From Candidatus Staskawiczbacteria bacterium RIFCSPHIGHO2_02_FULL_43_16 (GTDB taxonomy: Bacteria > Patescibacteriota > Minisyncoccia > Minisyncoccales > Staskawiczbacteraceae), in assembly GCA_001821935.1 (NCBI GenBank), contig MHOU01000008.1, forward strand, positions 1 through 53,807: a stretch of 53,807 bases of DNA, written 5' to 3'. Positions within the stretch are counted from its first letter, which is position 1, and every line of letters starts with the position of its first letter. The translations under genes were made by a program, and so were the position numbers. Positions 34,880 through 46,087 of the stretch are shown piece after piece. The notes under the pieces are model-generated. The model saw nothing but the letters and a program-made list of their open reading frames with translations. It did not search any database and was not told where the DNA came from.

Positions 34880-34942
34880 CAGAGCAGAAAGTATTTAGTA
34901 GCTTACAGTAAATAATAATATTAAAAATAACATAAAAACATT

Positions 34943-35158
34943 ATGGAAGTAGAATCAGCGAGGTTAATTGCAAAAAGCATTATTATAATGGCAATGTTGG
35001 GGACAGCCATTGGAGAAGGCTATCTTTTGGGCAAGGGTTTTGAGGCCATGGGCAGGAATCCGGAAATTTCTGATTCTCTGTTTACCAAAATGATTATCGG
35101 GGTGGCGATGGCTGAATCAACCGCCATTTACGCCTTGGTGGCATTCTTTATTATCTAA
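34943..35158 (+). CDS. atpE: F0F1 ATP synthase subunit c
   Basis: AIGEGYLLGKGFEAMGRNPE...GVAMAESTAIYALVAF. Confidence 0.93.
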   Translation: MEVESARLIAKSIIIMAMLGTAIGEGYLLGKGFEAMGRNPEISDSLFTKMIIGVAMAESTAIYALVAFFII

Positions 35159-35169
35159 CCCTTTGTGGC

Positions 35170-35685
35170 ATGGTAAACCTTTACGAAATTTTACAAAAAA
35201 TCGGATTTGACTGGCAGGTGGCTTTAGCTAACCTGGTCAATTTTTTGATTATTCTTTTTTTGCTTAAAAAGTTTGCCTTCAAGCCCATTGGAAAACTGAT
35301 CAAAGACCGGCAGGATAAAATTAGTGAAGGTTTGCAAAAAGCCAAAGAAGCGGATGTCCGGTTGGCACAAGTGGATGCGATTGCCATTTTACGCCTGAAA
35401 GAAACAGACCAAAAATCCGCCGTTATGATGAGCCAGGCGCAAGAGCGCGCCAAAAAATTGGAAGAAGGCTTGGTGAAAAAAGCGCAAGAACGGCAACGCC
35501 AGCTACTAGCGCAAGCAGAGGACCAGCACAAAAAAGCGCAGGAAGAATCACAAAGGCAGATATTAAAAGAGGCCGGAGTCTTGGTTAAAGAAATGATTGT
35601 TAAAACCGTTGAGTTAAAGCCCGAAGCCGTTGATGAGGCGCTCATAGAAAAAGCCGTTTTACAGTTGCACCATGGCAAACATTAA
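35170..35685 (+). CDS. atpF: F0F1 ATP synthase subunit b
   Basis: N-terminal TM, ANLVNFLIILFLLKKFAFKPIGKLIKDRQDKI. Confidence 0.9.
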   Translation: MVNLYEILQKIGFDWQVALANLVNFLIILFLLKKFAFKPIGKLIKDRQDKISEGLQKAKEADVRLAQVDAIAILRLKETDQKSAVMMSQAQERAKKLEEGLVKKAQERQRQLLAQAEDQHKKAQEESQRQILKEAGVLVKEMIVKTVELKPEAVDEALIEKAVLQLHHGKH

Positions 35686-36031
35686 ACCCAAAATGTACGC
35701 AGAGGTTCTTTTGACAGCATTGGCGGTTAAAAAGACCGGTATTTTTGAAAGGTTTTTGAAGGTGCTTGAAAGAAACGGCGATACAAAAAAACTAAAACAG
35801 ATTGCGGTATCGGCGGAAAAGATGCTTTTGGAAAAAAGCGGTCATAAAAGCGTGGTGATTGAAACCGCGCGTCGCTTGCCGAAAAATTCCCTGAAAGGTT
35901 TTATAAAAAATGGGGATGCGGTAGTCGAAAAAATAAATCCCGAATTGATTGCCGGAATGAGAGTTATCGTTAACGGAGAAAAACAATTGGATTTCTCTTT
36001 GCAAAAAAAGTTAAATGAAATTTTCAATTAA
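35672..36031 (+). CDS. atpH: F0F1 ATP synthase subunit delta, short
   Basis: Operon position; C-terminal GMRVIVNGEKQLDFSLQKKLNEI. Confidence 0.75.
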   Translation: MANIKPKMYAEVLLTALAVKKTGIFERFLKVLERNGDTKKLKQIAVSAEKMLLEKSGHKSVVIETARRLPKNSLKGFIKNGDAVVEKINPELIAGMRVIVNGEKQLDFSLQKKLNEIFN

Positions 36032-37567
36032 ATGTCACATGAAATTTTAGAAAAATTAAAACAACAGATTGAAGGTTATAAGCCTGATCCAAAATGGGAA
36101 GAAATCGGCACCATTATTGAAGTGGGTGATGGAATTATAAAAATTTCCGGTCTTTCCAATGTGCAAAGCCAGGAGGTTTTGGTGGTAGAGGCTGGGAAAG
36201 AAAAGATTAAGGCTGTGGCATTAAACCTTGAAGAAGACGCGGTGGGCGCCCTTTTGCTGGGCGATACGGCCGGAGTGAAAGCGGGGCAGACAGTAAAACG
36301 CACCAAGCAACTGCTCTCTATTAACGTGGGCGAGCAGTTGTTGGGCCGGGTGGTTGATCCGTTAGGAAGCCCCATGGACGGCAAAGGGCCAATTTTTTCA
36401 GAAAAAGACAAGCCAAAAGCAAGCCCTTTGGAAAATAACGCTCCTGATGTGTTGGCTCGTCAATCCGTAAAACAGCCGTTGCACACCGGAATTAAAGCTA
36501 TTGATGCCATGATCCCGATTGGTAGGGGTCAGAGAGAATTAATTATCGGAGACCGCGGAACCGGGAAAACGGCTATTGCGTTGGATATGATTATCAATCA
36601 AGGTAAAGAAAGCGGTGGACGCCTGACGTCCACGGTCTGCGTTTACGTGGCGGTTGGGCAGAAAGAATCTAAAATTGCTAAAATTGTTGAAACCTTAAAA
36701 AATAATAACGCCCTAGAATACACCATTGTGGTGGTGGCGGGAGCTTCAAGCCCGGCCGCTTGGTGGTATTTGGCTCCTTTTGCCGGATGCGCTATTGGTG
36801 AATATTTCCGCGACAAAGGCCAGGATGCCTTGATTATTTATGATGATTTATCAAAGCATGCCTGGGCATATAGGCAAATTTCTTTGCTTTTGCGTAGACC
36901 ACCGGGAAGAGAAGCCTATCCGGGAGACGTGTTTTATCTACATTCAAGGCTTTTGGAACGCGCCGCCAAACTTTCCAAAGAAAACGGCGGAGGTTCGCTT
37001 ACAGCGATTCCCATTATTGAAACGCAACTTGGCGACGGCACAGCTTATATTCCTACCAACGTTATTTCCATTACCGACGGGCAGATTTATTTGGAATCAG
37101 ATTTGTTTTATCAGGGCACGCGGCCGGCGGTAAACGTGGGTTTATCCGTTTCGCGCGTGGGAGGCGCAGCCCAAACCAAAGCTATGAAAAAAGTGGCGGG
37201 AAGGTTAAGGCTTGAATTGGCGCAGTTCAGGGAATTACAAACCTTCGTACAATTTGCTTCCGATGTTGACGAACAAACCAAACAAAAAATCCACAAGGGA
37301 AGAATTATGACCGAAGTCTTAAAACAGTCTGATTTAAATCCCTTTCCATTTGAAGAACAGGTGCTGGTTTTGTACGCGGCATTAAACGGATATTTTGATA
37401 AGTTCAAACCCGAAGAAATCCAGAAACTTGAAGTGAAATTTTTAGAGTACGTAAAAGATTTACATGGGAATCTGTTGGAATCATTGAAAACCGAAAAACA
37501 GATAACTGATGACATTGAGGGAAAGTTGAAGGAAGTAATCACTAAATTCATAGAATCTAGTATCTAG
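36032..37567 (+). CDS. atpA: F0F1 ATP synthase subunit alpha
   Basis: [18 protein letters not shown]...[27 protein letters not shown]. Confidence 0.97.
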   Translation: MSHEILEKLKQQIEGYKPDPKWEEIGTIIEVGDGIIKISGLSNVQSQEVLVVEAGKEKIKAVALNLEEDAVGALLLGDTAGVKAGQTVKRTKQLLSINVGEQLLGRVVDPLGSPMDGKGPIFSEKDKPKASPLENNAPDVLARQSVKQPLHTGIKAIDAMIPIGRGQRELIIGDRGTGKTAIALDMIINQGKESGGRLTSTVCVYVAVGQKESKIAKIVETLKNNNALEYTIVVVAGASSPAAWWYLAPFAGCAIGEYFRDKGQDALIIYDDLSKHAWAYRQISLLLRRPPGREAYPGDVFYLHSRLLERAAKLSKENGGGSLTAIPIIETQLGDGTAYIPTNVISITDGQIYLESDLFYQGTRPAVNVGLSVSRVGGAAQTKAMKKVAGRLRLELAQFRELQTFVQFASDVDEQTKQKIHKGRIMTEVLKQSDLNPFPFEEQVLVLYAALNGYFDKFKPEEIQKLEVKFLEYVKDLHGNLLESLKTEKQITDDIEGKLKEVITKFIESSI

Positions 37568-37647
37568 TAGCTGGAATCTAGAATGGAATAGAGAATTCTG
37601 AATTCAAAATTCTATTCAAGCTACAAGATACAAGATTCCAGATTCAC

Positions 37648-38613
37648 GTGGACAGTCCGCAACACTTAAAAAAACGGCTTAAATCAGTTGCCAACATCAA
37701 TAAAATTACCAAGGCGATGGAATTGGTGGCGGCGACGAAGATGCGTAGATCCCAAGAAATTGCGCTGGCTTCGCGCCCGTACGCTTTTGCGGCATTGGAT
37801 TTGTTGGCGAATTTGACTAGGTTAGAAATGAGTGGACGTCGGGCGTCCACGGAACTGCCAATATTATTGCAACAGCGGAAGATTAAGAAGGTGTTGTTTG
37901 TACTGGTGGCTTCAGATAAAGGTTTGGCAGGGGCGTTTAATAGTTCATTATTTAGAAAATTTGAGAAGTATTTACAGGAACATGACGCAAAATATCAGGA
38001 AGAAAAAATATTTTTAGCAATTGGAGAAAAAGCATTTCAATATCTTTCAAAAAAAGTTAGTCCTGTGGTTCGGACTACGGGACTAAAAAAGTTTACGCAA
38101 GTGGGGGATTTCACAACGGTTGAGCAAGTCCAGCCCATTGCCGATTTTTTAGTGAATGGTTATTTAGAAAAACAGTGGGATCGGGTGGTTGTTTTTTCAA
38201 CTAATTTCAAGTCAGCTTTGAAGCAAGAACCTATGGTGCGCAGGGTTTTGCCCATCAGTTTTGACTATATTAAAGAAACCATCCAAGAAATTGTTCCAGC
38301 CACTGGCAGATTTTCAGATATTATCAGTAAGATACAAGATACAAGAAACAATAACCAAACTTATACGATTGAACCTTCGCCAGAAAAAGTGTTAGAAAAA
38401 TTAGCCAGGCATTTACTGTTTATGCAAGTTTATCATGTTATTTTAGAGGCCAATGCTTCAGAACACAGCGCCCGCAGATTGGCCATGAAAACCGCTTCAG
38501 ATAATGCCAGCGATTTAGGTCAAAAATTAAATTTACAATACAACAAGGTACGGCAAGCGGGTATTACTAACCAGATTATTGAAATTTCAGCTGGTGCGGA
38601 AGCGCAAGCGTAG
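37648..38613 (+). CDS. atpG: F0F1 ATP synthase subunit gamma
   Basis: LKSVANINKITKAMELVAATKMRR...SDKGLAGAFNSSLF; GTG start. Confidence 0.93.
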   Translation: MDSPQHLKKRLKSVANINKITKAMELVAATKMRRSQEIALASRPYAFAALDLLANLTRLEMSGRRASTELPILLQQRKIKKVLFVLVASDKGLAGAFNSSLFRKFEKYLQEHDAKYQEEKIFLAIGEKAFQYLSKKVSPVVRTTGLKKFTQVGDFTTVEQVQPIADFLVNGYLEKQWDRVVVFSTNFKSALKQEPMVRRVLPISFDYIKETIQEIVPATGRFSDIISKIQDTRNNNQTYTIEPSPEKVLEKLARHLLFMQVYHVILEANASEHSARRLAMKTASDNASDLGQKLNLQYNKVRQAGITNQIIEISAGAEAQA

Positions 38614-38678
38614 ATGAGAATTATCAAGTATCAAGTATCAATTATCAATAAATTTTTAATCAATTAATTTTAAAAAAT

Positions 38679-39083
38679 ATGGAATCAGAACAGCCAAGTC
38701 CTCAAGAAGGCGACGATGCAGAAAGAGAAGCTTTCGAGGCAAAATTCGGTAAAATGAAAGAGTATAAGGCGTTAAAATTTGCTGAAAATTTTGATGAGCT
38801 TTTTGATATATTAAGGAATCGGCGATATATTGTAGATGGCGTGAAGACACAAGGTGAATGGGAAGTTTTTGGTGTGGAAAATTTAATTGGTGATATTGAA
38901 AGAATTCGTGCTCGGTGTGAAGAAATAAAGGGCGATAAGGGGGAAGTTAGTTATGATGATTTGATGGGGTTAACGGATGATTTGGTGCCAGTGGAAGAGA
39001 TGGGAAATATGAATTATCGTTACGTAAAAATCAGGGTTAAGGATTTCTTGTTTTCGCAGTATTGCTTTAAAGAAAAATCATAA
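38679..39083 (+). CDS. Hypothetical acidic protein within atp operon
   Basis: Intact ORF between atpG and atpD. Confidence 0.45.
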   Translation: MESEQPSPQEGDDAEREAFEAKFGKMKEYKALKFAENFDELFDILRNRRYIVDGVKTQGEWEVFGVENLIGDIERIRARCEEIKGDKGEVSYDDLMGLTDDLVPVEEMGNMNYRYVKIRVKDFLFSQYCFKEKS

Positions 39084-39085
39084 AT

Positions 39086-39117
39086 ATGAACAAAGGTAAA
39101 ATTGTACAAATTATTGG
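39086..39117. repeat. 32-bp direct duplication of atpD 5' end (upstream copy)
   Basis: ATGAACAAAGGTAAAATTGTACAAATTATTGG identical to 39682-39713. Confidence 0.95.
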
Positions 39118-39214
39118 ATTGATGTAATGCTGATCAACCTAATAGCGTCTTTGTGTGTGGAGTTAGAAAATTGACATAGGGGGCTAAAAATTCTATACTA
39201 AACTTAGAAAATAT

Positions 39215-39416
39215 ATGGAAAAAGCAGTTATTCTTTCTAAAAAAATGCTATCTGAAGGTAATTTGGTGGTTATCCATCGCAAAGACTACGAGGAGTATTT
39301 GGAATTGAAAAAAATCGTACCAATGGTAATTGCCACCGTGGCTGAAAAACGGGCTATCTACGAAGGAAGAAAACAGATAAAAAATGGGAAATATCTTTCA
39401 TTGGTAAAACTACGCC

Positions 39417-39433
<17 letters not shown>
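39215..39433 (+). CDS. Antitoxin (RelB/Phd-like)
   Basis: Small ORF overlapping a RelE-like toxin; preceded by TTGACA/TATACT promoter. Confidence 0.65.
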
Positions 39434-41073
<1,640 letters not shown>

Positions 41074-41144
41074 TAAATCCCAAATAATATCAAAATTACA
41101 ATAAATAAATCCAAAACGTGTTTTGAATTTGTGATTTTAAAGTA

Positions 41145-41384
41145 ATGAAACTTTCTGTTTATTCATTAAAAAAAGTGCTATTTTCTGGCCAGGCTCGTCT
41201 TTTAAACTGCAAAACCATGGTGGGCGAGATTACTATATTAGATAATCATGAAACGTATATTGGCGTATTAAAGCCAGGCGTGGCTAAAGTTATTGATACG
41301 GCTAATCAGGAACATTTTTTTGAAATTAAATCGGGATTTTTAGAAGTACGGGAGGGCAATGAAGTGAGGTGTTTGGTGGACTAG
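41145..41384 (+). CDS. atpC: F0F1 ATP synthase subunit epsilon, N-terminal domain only
   Basis: 79 aa beta-sandwich-like; operon position. Confidence 0.75.
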   Translation: MKLSVYSLKKVLFSGQARLLNCKTMVGEITILDNHETYIGVLKPGVAKVIDTANQEHFFEIKSGFLEVREGNEVRCLVD

Positions 41385-41505
41385 TGGATAACTTGTTTGA
41401 CGTGGTTAATTGCAAAAATGGTATAATTAATAAATCGTTAACATTTTAACGGGGAAAGGTCGTTTTGTTAAAAAAGATTACTATTAATTAATCGATTTTA
41501 AAAAA

Positions 41506-41715
41506 ATGAACATGAAAATGGTAGACATGATCGCCCTTATTTTGTTGGTAGTTGGCGGTTTAAATTGGGGGATCTTAGGACTAACGGGCAGCACCAATGT
41601 GGTATGGATGATCTTTGGCACATGGCCAATGTTGGTTAACCTTATCTATATCTTGGTAGGTTTGTCAGCGGTATATGTTGGCTGGATGGCAATGTCAAAA
41701 AAGGGAGCTATGTAA
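41506..41715 (+). CDS. DUF378 membrane protein
   Basis: MVDMIALILLVVGGLNWGILGL...IYILVGLSAVY. Confidence 0.85.
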   Translation: MNMKMVDMIALILLVVGGLNWGILGLTGSTNVVWMIFGTWPMLVNLIYILVGLSAVYVGWMAMSKKGAM

Positions 41716-41731
41716 TTTTCTTGCATGCAGC

Positions 41732-41759
41732 AAAAAATCGCCTGAGGGCGATTTTTTGT
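41732..41759 (+). terminator. Intrinsic terminator
   Basis: AAAAAATCGCC-TGA-GGGCGATTTTTT. Confidence 0.7.
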
Positions 41760-41816
41760 TGAAACGTTTTTGTGCATTTTTCTGCGTTAAATTCCGCGTT
41801 TTTCCGCGGCGTTACC

Positions 41817-41996
41817 TTAGTAACGCTTTGGAGGCCTGTTTTTCTTCCAGCAATCCAAGCAGTAAATAGGCCTGTCTGGGGCCGGTTCAAAAGGAAGTTC
41901 AGTTATTTCTTTACCGCAATCTGAACATTTCCAGTTCCCTTGCACTTTTGGGCGGGGAGTGAAATTTCCGCCCCCATTGTTATTGTTATCGAACAT
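41817..41996 (-). CDS. Small zinc-ribbon protein
   Basis: MFDNNNNGGG...WKCSDCGKEITELPFEPAPDRPIYCLDCWKKNRP. Confidence 0.65.
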   Translation of the reverse strand: MFDNNNNGGGNFTPRPKVQGNWKCSDCGKEITELPFEPAPDRPIYCLDCWKKNRPPKRY

Positions 41997-42144
41997 GTAT
42001 TTTTTTCTTTGACTAATTAAACGACCTTTTCCTAGATTAATGTAATTGTACCTTTTATTAAAAACCATGTCTAGCGCCAGGTAATTGATTTTTTATGCGG
42101 CAGGGATTAGGATGAAATCAATTAACCGCAAGCAAGGTATCCAG

Positions 42145-42222
42145 CGTAAATGGGGCCGCAAAGAATATTATAGATATTGGCCCCATTTACGAGGTGAATT
42201 TCCTCGCTTCGCTCCGTAAATT
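42145..42222 (+). promoter_or_regulatory. Tandem hairpin element upstream of start codon, copy 1
   Basis: CGTAAATGGGGCC/GGCCCCATTTACG then GTGAATTT...AAATTCAT. Confidence 0.65.
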
Positions 42223-42225
42223 CAT

Positions 42226-43032
42226 ATGAATAAAAATCTCATCATTAGTGTCATTGCGTTAGCCGCCATTATTATCGCGCTCACCGGCCTTTTGCTGTGG
42301 CCTCAAAATACCAATAATAACCCGCCGCAAGATACCGCGGATGTGCGCAACATTTCCGTAAAGGCGGGCGACACGGTGCAGCCTCCGCTAACCATAACCG
42401 GCGAGGCGCGGGGCAGTTGGTTTTTTGAAGCCAGTTTTCCCATTAAAGTTATAGATCAAGACGGCAACGTTTTGGCAAATTCCTATGTGCAGGCTCAAAG
42501 CGAATGGATGACTGCTGATTACGTGCCTTTTCAGGGGGAAATAACTTTTATTGCCAAAAAAGACGGGCCGGGATTTTTGGTCTTCGCCAAAGACAACCCT
42601 TCGGGACTTCCTGAAAATGACAAGGAAATCCGCGTGCCTATCATGTTGAAAATAACTGAAACGGCAAAGGTAAAAGTGTATTTTAGCAAAGGCGACGTCT
42701 GTGAAAATGTGGTAGCGTTGGAAAGGGAAATCCCTAAAACCCAAGCCATTGCCAGCGCCGCATTGCGTGAATTGTTAAAGGGCCCGACAGGGGCGGAAGG
42801 GATTGGGGGGTTTTCAACCAACATTAATTATGGCGTTACCGTAAAAAGCGTGAATATCGTAAACGGCGTGGCAACTGCCGATTTTGATGAAACATTGGGC
42901 GCGCAAGTGGCCGGCGCTTGCAGGGTTACGGCAATCAGGGCCCAAATTGAAAAAACTTTGAAACAATTCCCCACGGTCAAAAGCGTGGTCATTTCCATTA
43001 ACGGAAAAACAGAAGATATTTTGCAGCCGTAG
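42226..43032 (+). CDS. Gmad2 + GerMN domain lipoprotein-like protein
   Basis: Gmad2-like ITGEARGSWFFEASFPIKVIDQDGNVL; GerMN-like VKVYFSKGD...ALRELLKGPTGAE. Confidence 0.7.
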   Translation: MNKNLIISVIALAAIIIALTGLLLWPQNTNNNPPQDTADVRNISVKAGDTVQPPLTITGEARGSWFFEASFPIKVIDQDGNVLANSYVQAQSEWMTADYVPFQGEITFIAKKDGPGFLVFAKDNPSGLPENDKEIRVPIMLKITETAKVKVYFSKGDVCENVVALEREIPKTQAIASAALRELLKGPTGAEGIGGFSTNINYGVTVKSVNIVNGVATADFDETLGAQVAGACRVTAIRAQIEKTLKQFPTVKSVVISINGKTEDILQP

Positions 43033-43051
43033 AAAATATTAATGTATCCAG

Positions 43052-43130
43052 CGCAAATGTGGCCGCAAGGAATGCCATAGATATTAGCCACATTTGCGAG
43101 GTGAATTTATTCGCTTCGCTCCATAAATTC
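43052..43130 (+). promoter_or_regulatory. Tandem hairpin element upstream of start codon, copy 2
   Basis: CGCAAATGTGGC/GCCACATTTGCG then GTGAATTT...AAATTCAT. Confidence 0.65.
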
Positions 43131-44264
43131 ATGAATTTTAAAATTTTAAAAAAATCTAAACTCAGTAATGCCAGATTGGGGTTGATAGAAACATCACACG
43201 GAGTGGTTGAAACTCCGTGTTTGGTTACCGTGGCCACTCAGGCCACGGTAAAAACGTTAACCAGTGAAGAAATTGAACAGGTAAATTCACCCATGCTTAT
43301 TGCCAACACCTTTCATTTACACATCAAGCCAGGTGAACAGTTTTTGAAAAAAGCCGGCGGCATTCACAAGTTTATGAATTTTAATCGGCCTATGATGACG
43401 GATTCAGGCGGCTTTCAAGTATTTTCTTTGGGCTTTGGCCGCGACCACGGCGTGGGGAAAATTCTAAAGCAGGCGCACGATGCCGAAGTGACCGTAAACC
43501 AAAAGCCCAAACATATTAAAATTACTCAAGATGGGGTGTATTTTAAATCTCCCGTTGATGGCCGGCCATTGTTTATCGGCCCGCGCGAAAGTATAAAAAT
43601 CCAGCAAGACATTGGTGCCGATATTATTTTTGCCTTTGACGAATGCACTTCACCGGTGGCCAACCACGAATACACCAAAAGATCATTGGAAAAAACCCAT
43701 GCTTGGGCAAAAATTTGTTTGCAGGTCAAAACATCCAACCAGGCGCTTTTTGGCATTGTCCAGGGCGGAAAGTATAAAGATTTACGGATTGAGAGCGCAA
43801 AATTCATGGCTAGTTTGCCGTTTGACGGTTTTGGCATTGGCGGAGAATTTGGCGACGATAAGCGCCAAATGCCAAAAATGCTTGATTGGGTGATTAAAGA
43901 ATTACCGGAAAAAAAGCCGCGCCATTTATTGGGAGTAGGGCATTTAGACGACATGGAAAAAATGATCAAATGCGGGGTGGACACCTTTGATTGCACTGCA
44001 CCAACCCATTACGCCCGCCGCGGCGTGGCTTTTACTAGCGAAGGCAAGCTGATTATGCGCACCCAAAAATATTTAAAAAAACTGGAACCGTTGGATAAAA
44101 ACTGCGTCTGCCAAGTTTGCCTAAATTACACCAAAGCCTATATTTGTCATTTATTGCGGGCGGGGGAGATCACGGCGTTAAGGTTAATCACTTTTCACAA
44201 TTTGCATTATTTTAACGCCTATGTGGCTAACATTAGGGAGAAGATAAAGCGTGGTGAAATATAG
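43131..44264 (+). CDS. tgt: Queuine tRNA-ribosyltransferase
   Basis: MMTDSGGFQVFSLG, HLLGVGHLDDM, THYARRGVAFT, CVCQVC; start trimmed to ATG 43131. Confidence 0.92.
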   Translation: MNFKILKKSKLSNARLGLIETSHGVVETPCLVTVATQATVKTLTSEEIEQVNSPMLIANTFHLHIKPGEQFLKKAGGIHKFMNFNRPMMTDSGGFQVFSLGFGRDHGVGKILKQAHDAEVTVNQKPKHIKITQDGVYFKSPVDGRPLFIGPRESIKIQQDIGADIIFAFDECTSPVANHEYTKRSLEKTHAWAKICLQVKTSNQALFGIVQGGKYKDLRIESAKFMASLPFDGFGIGGEFGDDKRQMPKMLDWVIKELPEKKPRHLLGVGHLDDMEKMIKCGVDTFDCTAPTHYARRGVAFTSEGKLIMRTQKYLKKLEPLDKNCVCQVCLNYTKAYICHLLRAGEITALRLITFHNLHYFNAYVANIREKIKRGEI

Positions 44265-44288
44265 TGAAAGTTTTGGTATAATGAAACT

Positions 44289-44921
44289 ATGAATAAAAAT
44301 ATTCACACTTTGCCCCAGTTGCCGTATGCATATGATGCGCTGGAACCTTACATTTCAAAAGAAATTATGGAGCTTCATCACGATAAGCATCATGCAGGTT
44401 ATGTTAAAAATTTAAATGAAGCGCTGGAAAAGTTCTCGGAACTTTTTGGAAAATCAGCTGAAGAATTGTTAATGAATTTAAATACGGTACCGGAAGCAAT
44501 TCGTATGGCGGTGCGTAATAATGCTGGCGGACATGTTAACCATTCAATGTTTTGGGAGATAATGAAACCCGGGGGTGGAGGAGAACCAACTGGCGCGCTT
44601 TTAGAAGAAATCAAAAAGACTTTTGGCAGTTTTGAAGAATTCCAAAATACATTCAATGAGGCCGGGGCAAAAAGATTTGGTAGCGGGTGGGTGTGGTTGG
44701 TTAGGACCCATTCGACAGGCTCAGGGCAGGCAAAATTGGAAATCCTATCAACGGCTAACCAAGATAACCCCATGTCCGATGGCCATTATCCGATTATGGG
44801 AAACGACGTTTGGGAGCATGCTTATTATTTGCAATACAAAAATGTTCGGCCGGATTATCTAAAAGCTTGGTGGAACGTGGTCAATTGGCAGGAAGTAGAA
44901 AAAAGATTTAATAAAACATAA
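44289..44921 (+). CDS. sod: Fe/Mn superoxide dismutase
   Basis: [37 protein letters not shown]. Confidence 0.95.
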   Translation: MNKNIHTLPQLPYAYDALEPYISKEIMELHHDKHHAGYVKNLNEALEKFSELFGKSAEELLMNLNTVPEAIRMAVRNNAGGHVNHSMFWEIMKPGGGGEPTGALLEEIKKTFGSFEEFQNTFNEAGAKRFGSGWVWLVRTHSTGSGQAKLEILSTANQDNPMSDGHYPIMGNDVWEHAYYLQYKNVRPDYLKAWWNVVNWQEVEKRFNKT

Positions 44922-44922
44922 T

Positions 44923-45585
44923 ATGATAACTTTAAACGACGTTAAAAAGAATCCGCAGATTTTAGAATTTATCAACCAGACCGAGCAAGCCATGGAGGCC
45001 TTGCGTTACACTAATCATGGCTTGCGCCATTCGGAAGTGGTTTCCCAAAGGGTCTTGGAAATTTCTACGGCTATAGGGCTGGATGAACGCGAGGGGGAAT
45101 TAGCGGCCATTGCCGGCTTTTGTCATGACATGGGAAATTTTATGACTAGAACCTTGCACCACCATTTTGGGGGGTTGCTGTTCGGCCAGGTATTTACCGG
45201 TCAGTTTGAGCCCAGGGAATTGGCCATGATTATACAAGCAATCTCAAACCACGACAAATACGAAATGAATTTTGTGCACAATGTTTCAGCCTTGGTGGTG
45301 TTGGCGGATAAATCGGATGTGCACCGTAGCCGTGTAGCCAAACAAAGCATGGAAGAAACCAAGTCTGACATTCATGACCGGGTTAATTACGCCACTACGG
45401 AAAGTGCTGTGAAGGTAGATAAAAAAGAAAAGCGGATTACACTGACCCTAAAAATTGATACCAAGTTTTGTCCTATCATAGAATATTTTGAGATTTTTAC
45501 CGAAAGAATGATTTTCTGCCGTAAAGCCGCAAAATTTTTGGGGTATAACTTTGGGTTGGTTATCAATGATTTTCAACTACTTTAA
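44923..45585 (+). CDS. HD-domain phosphohydrolase
   Basis: HGLRHSEVV...IAGFCHDMGNF. Confidence 0.7.
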   Translation: MITLNDVKKNPQILEFINQTEQAMEALRYTNHGLRHSEVVSQRVLEISTAIGLDEREGELAAIAGFCHDMGNFMTRTLHHHFGGLLFGQVFTGQFEPRELAMIIQAISNHDKYEMNFVHNVSALVVLADKSDVHRSRVAKQSMEETKSDIHDRVNYATTESAVKVDKKEKRITLTLKIDTKFCPIIEYFEIFTERMIFCRKAAKFLGYNFGLVINDFQLL

Positions 45586-46046
45586 TGTTGGTCCAAAAAG
45601 ACTTCTTTGTGATTTGTGATAACATCCGTAGCTTGGAAAACATTGGTTCTATTTTCAGGACAGCAGATGCGCTGGGAGTGACGAAGGTTTTTTTATGTGG
45701 GATTTCGGGCAAGCCGCCGGAGGCAAAGATTAGTAAAACTGCGCTCGGCGCAGAAAAAATGGTGCCATGGGAACATCATAAGCAAATATGGCGCCTTATA
45801 GAAAAATTAAAATCTCAAAAAATCGCCATTGTTGCCTTGGAACAAAGTAAAAAATCCGTGGATTATAGCCAATTTAAGCCGCGCTTTCCCATGGCATTAA
45901 TTATCGGCAACGAAGTCAAGGGTGTTTCCAAAAAGGCATTAGAATTATCAGATGCTATTATCAGCCTGCCTATGAAAGGCAAAAAAGAATCATTGAACGT
46001 ATCGGTGGCGTTTGGGGTGGCCGGCTATGAAATCATAAAGCATTAA
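45585..46046 (+). CDS. SpoU/TrmH-family RNA methyltransferase
   Basis: DNIRSLENIGSIFRTADALG, ALIIGNEVKGVS, LPMKGKKESLNVSVAFGV. Confidence 0.9.
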   Translation: MLVQKDFFVICDNIRSLENIGSIFRTADALGVTKVFLCGISGKPPEAKISKTALGAEKMVPWEHHKQIWRLIEKLKSQKIAIVALEQSKKSVDYSQFKPRFPMALIIGNEVKGVSKKALELSDAIISLPMKGKKESLNVSVAFGVAGYEIIKH

Positions 46047-46076
46047 AAAACCACATCCTCCAATGTGGTTTTTGGT
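46047..46076 (+). terminator. Intrinsic terminator
   Basis: AAACCACAT-CCTCCA-ATGTGGTTTTT. Confidence 0.65.
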
Positions 46077-46087
46077 TGCTTGGGTTA

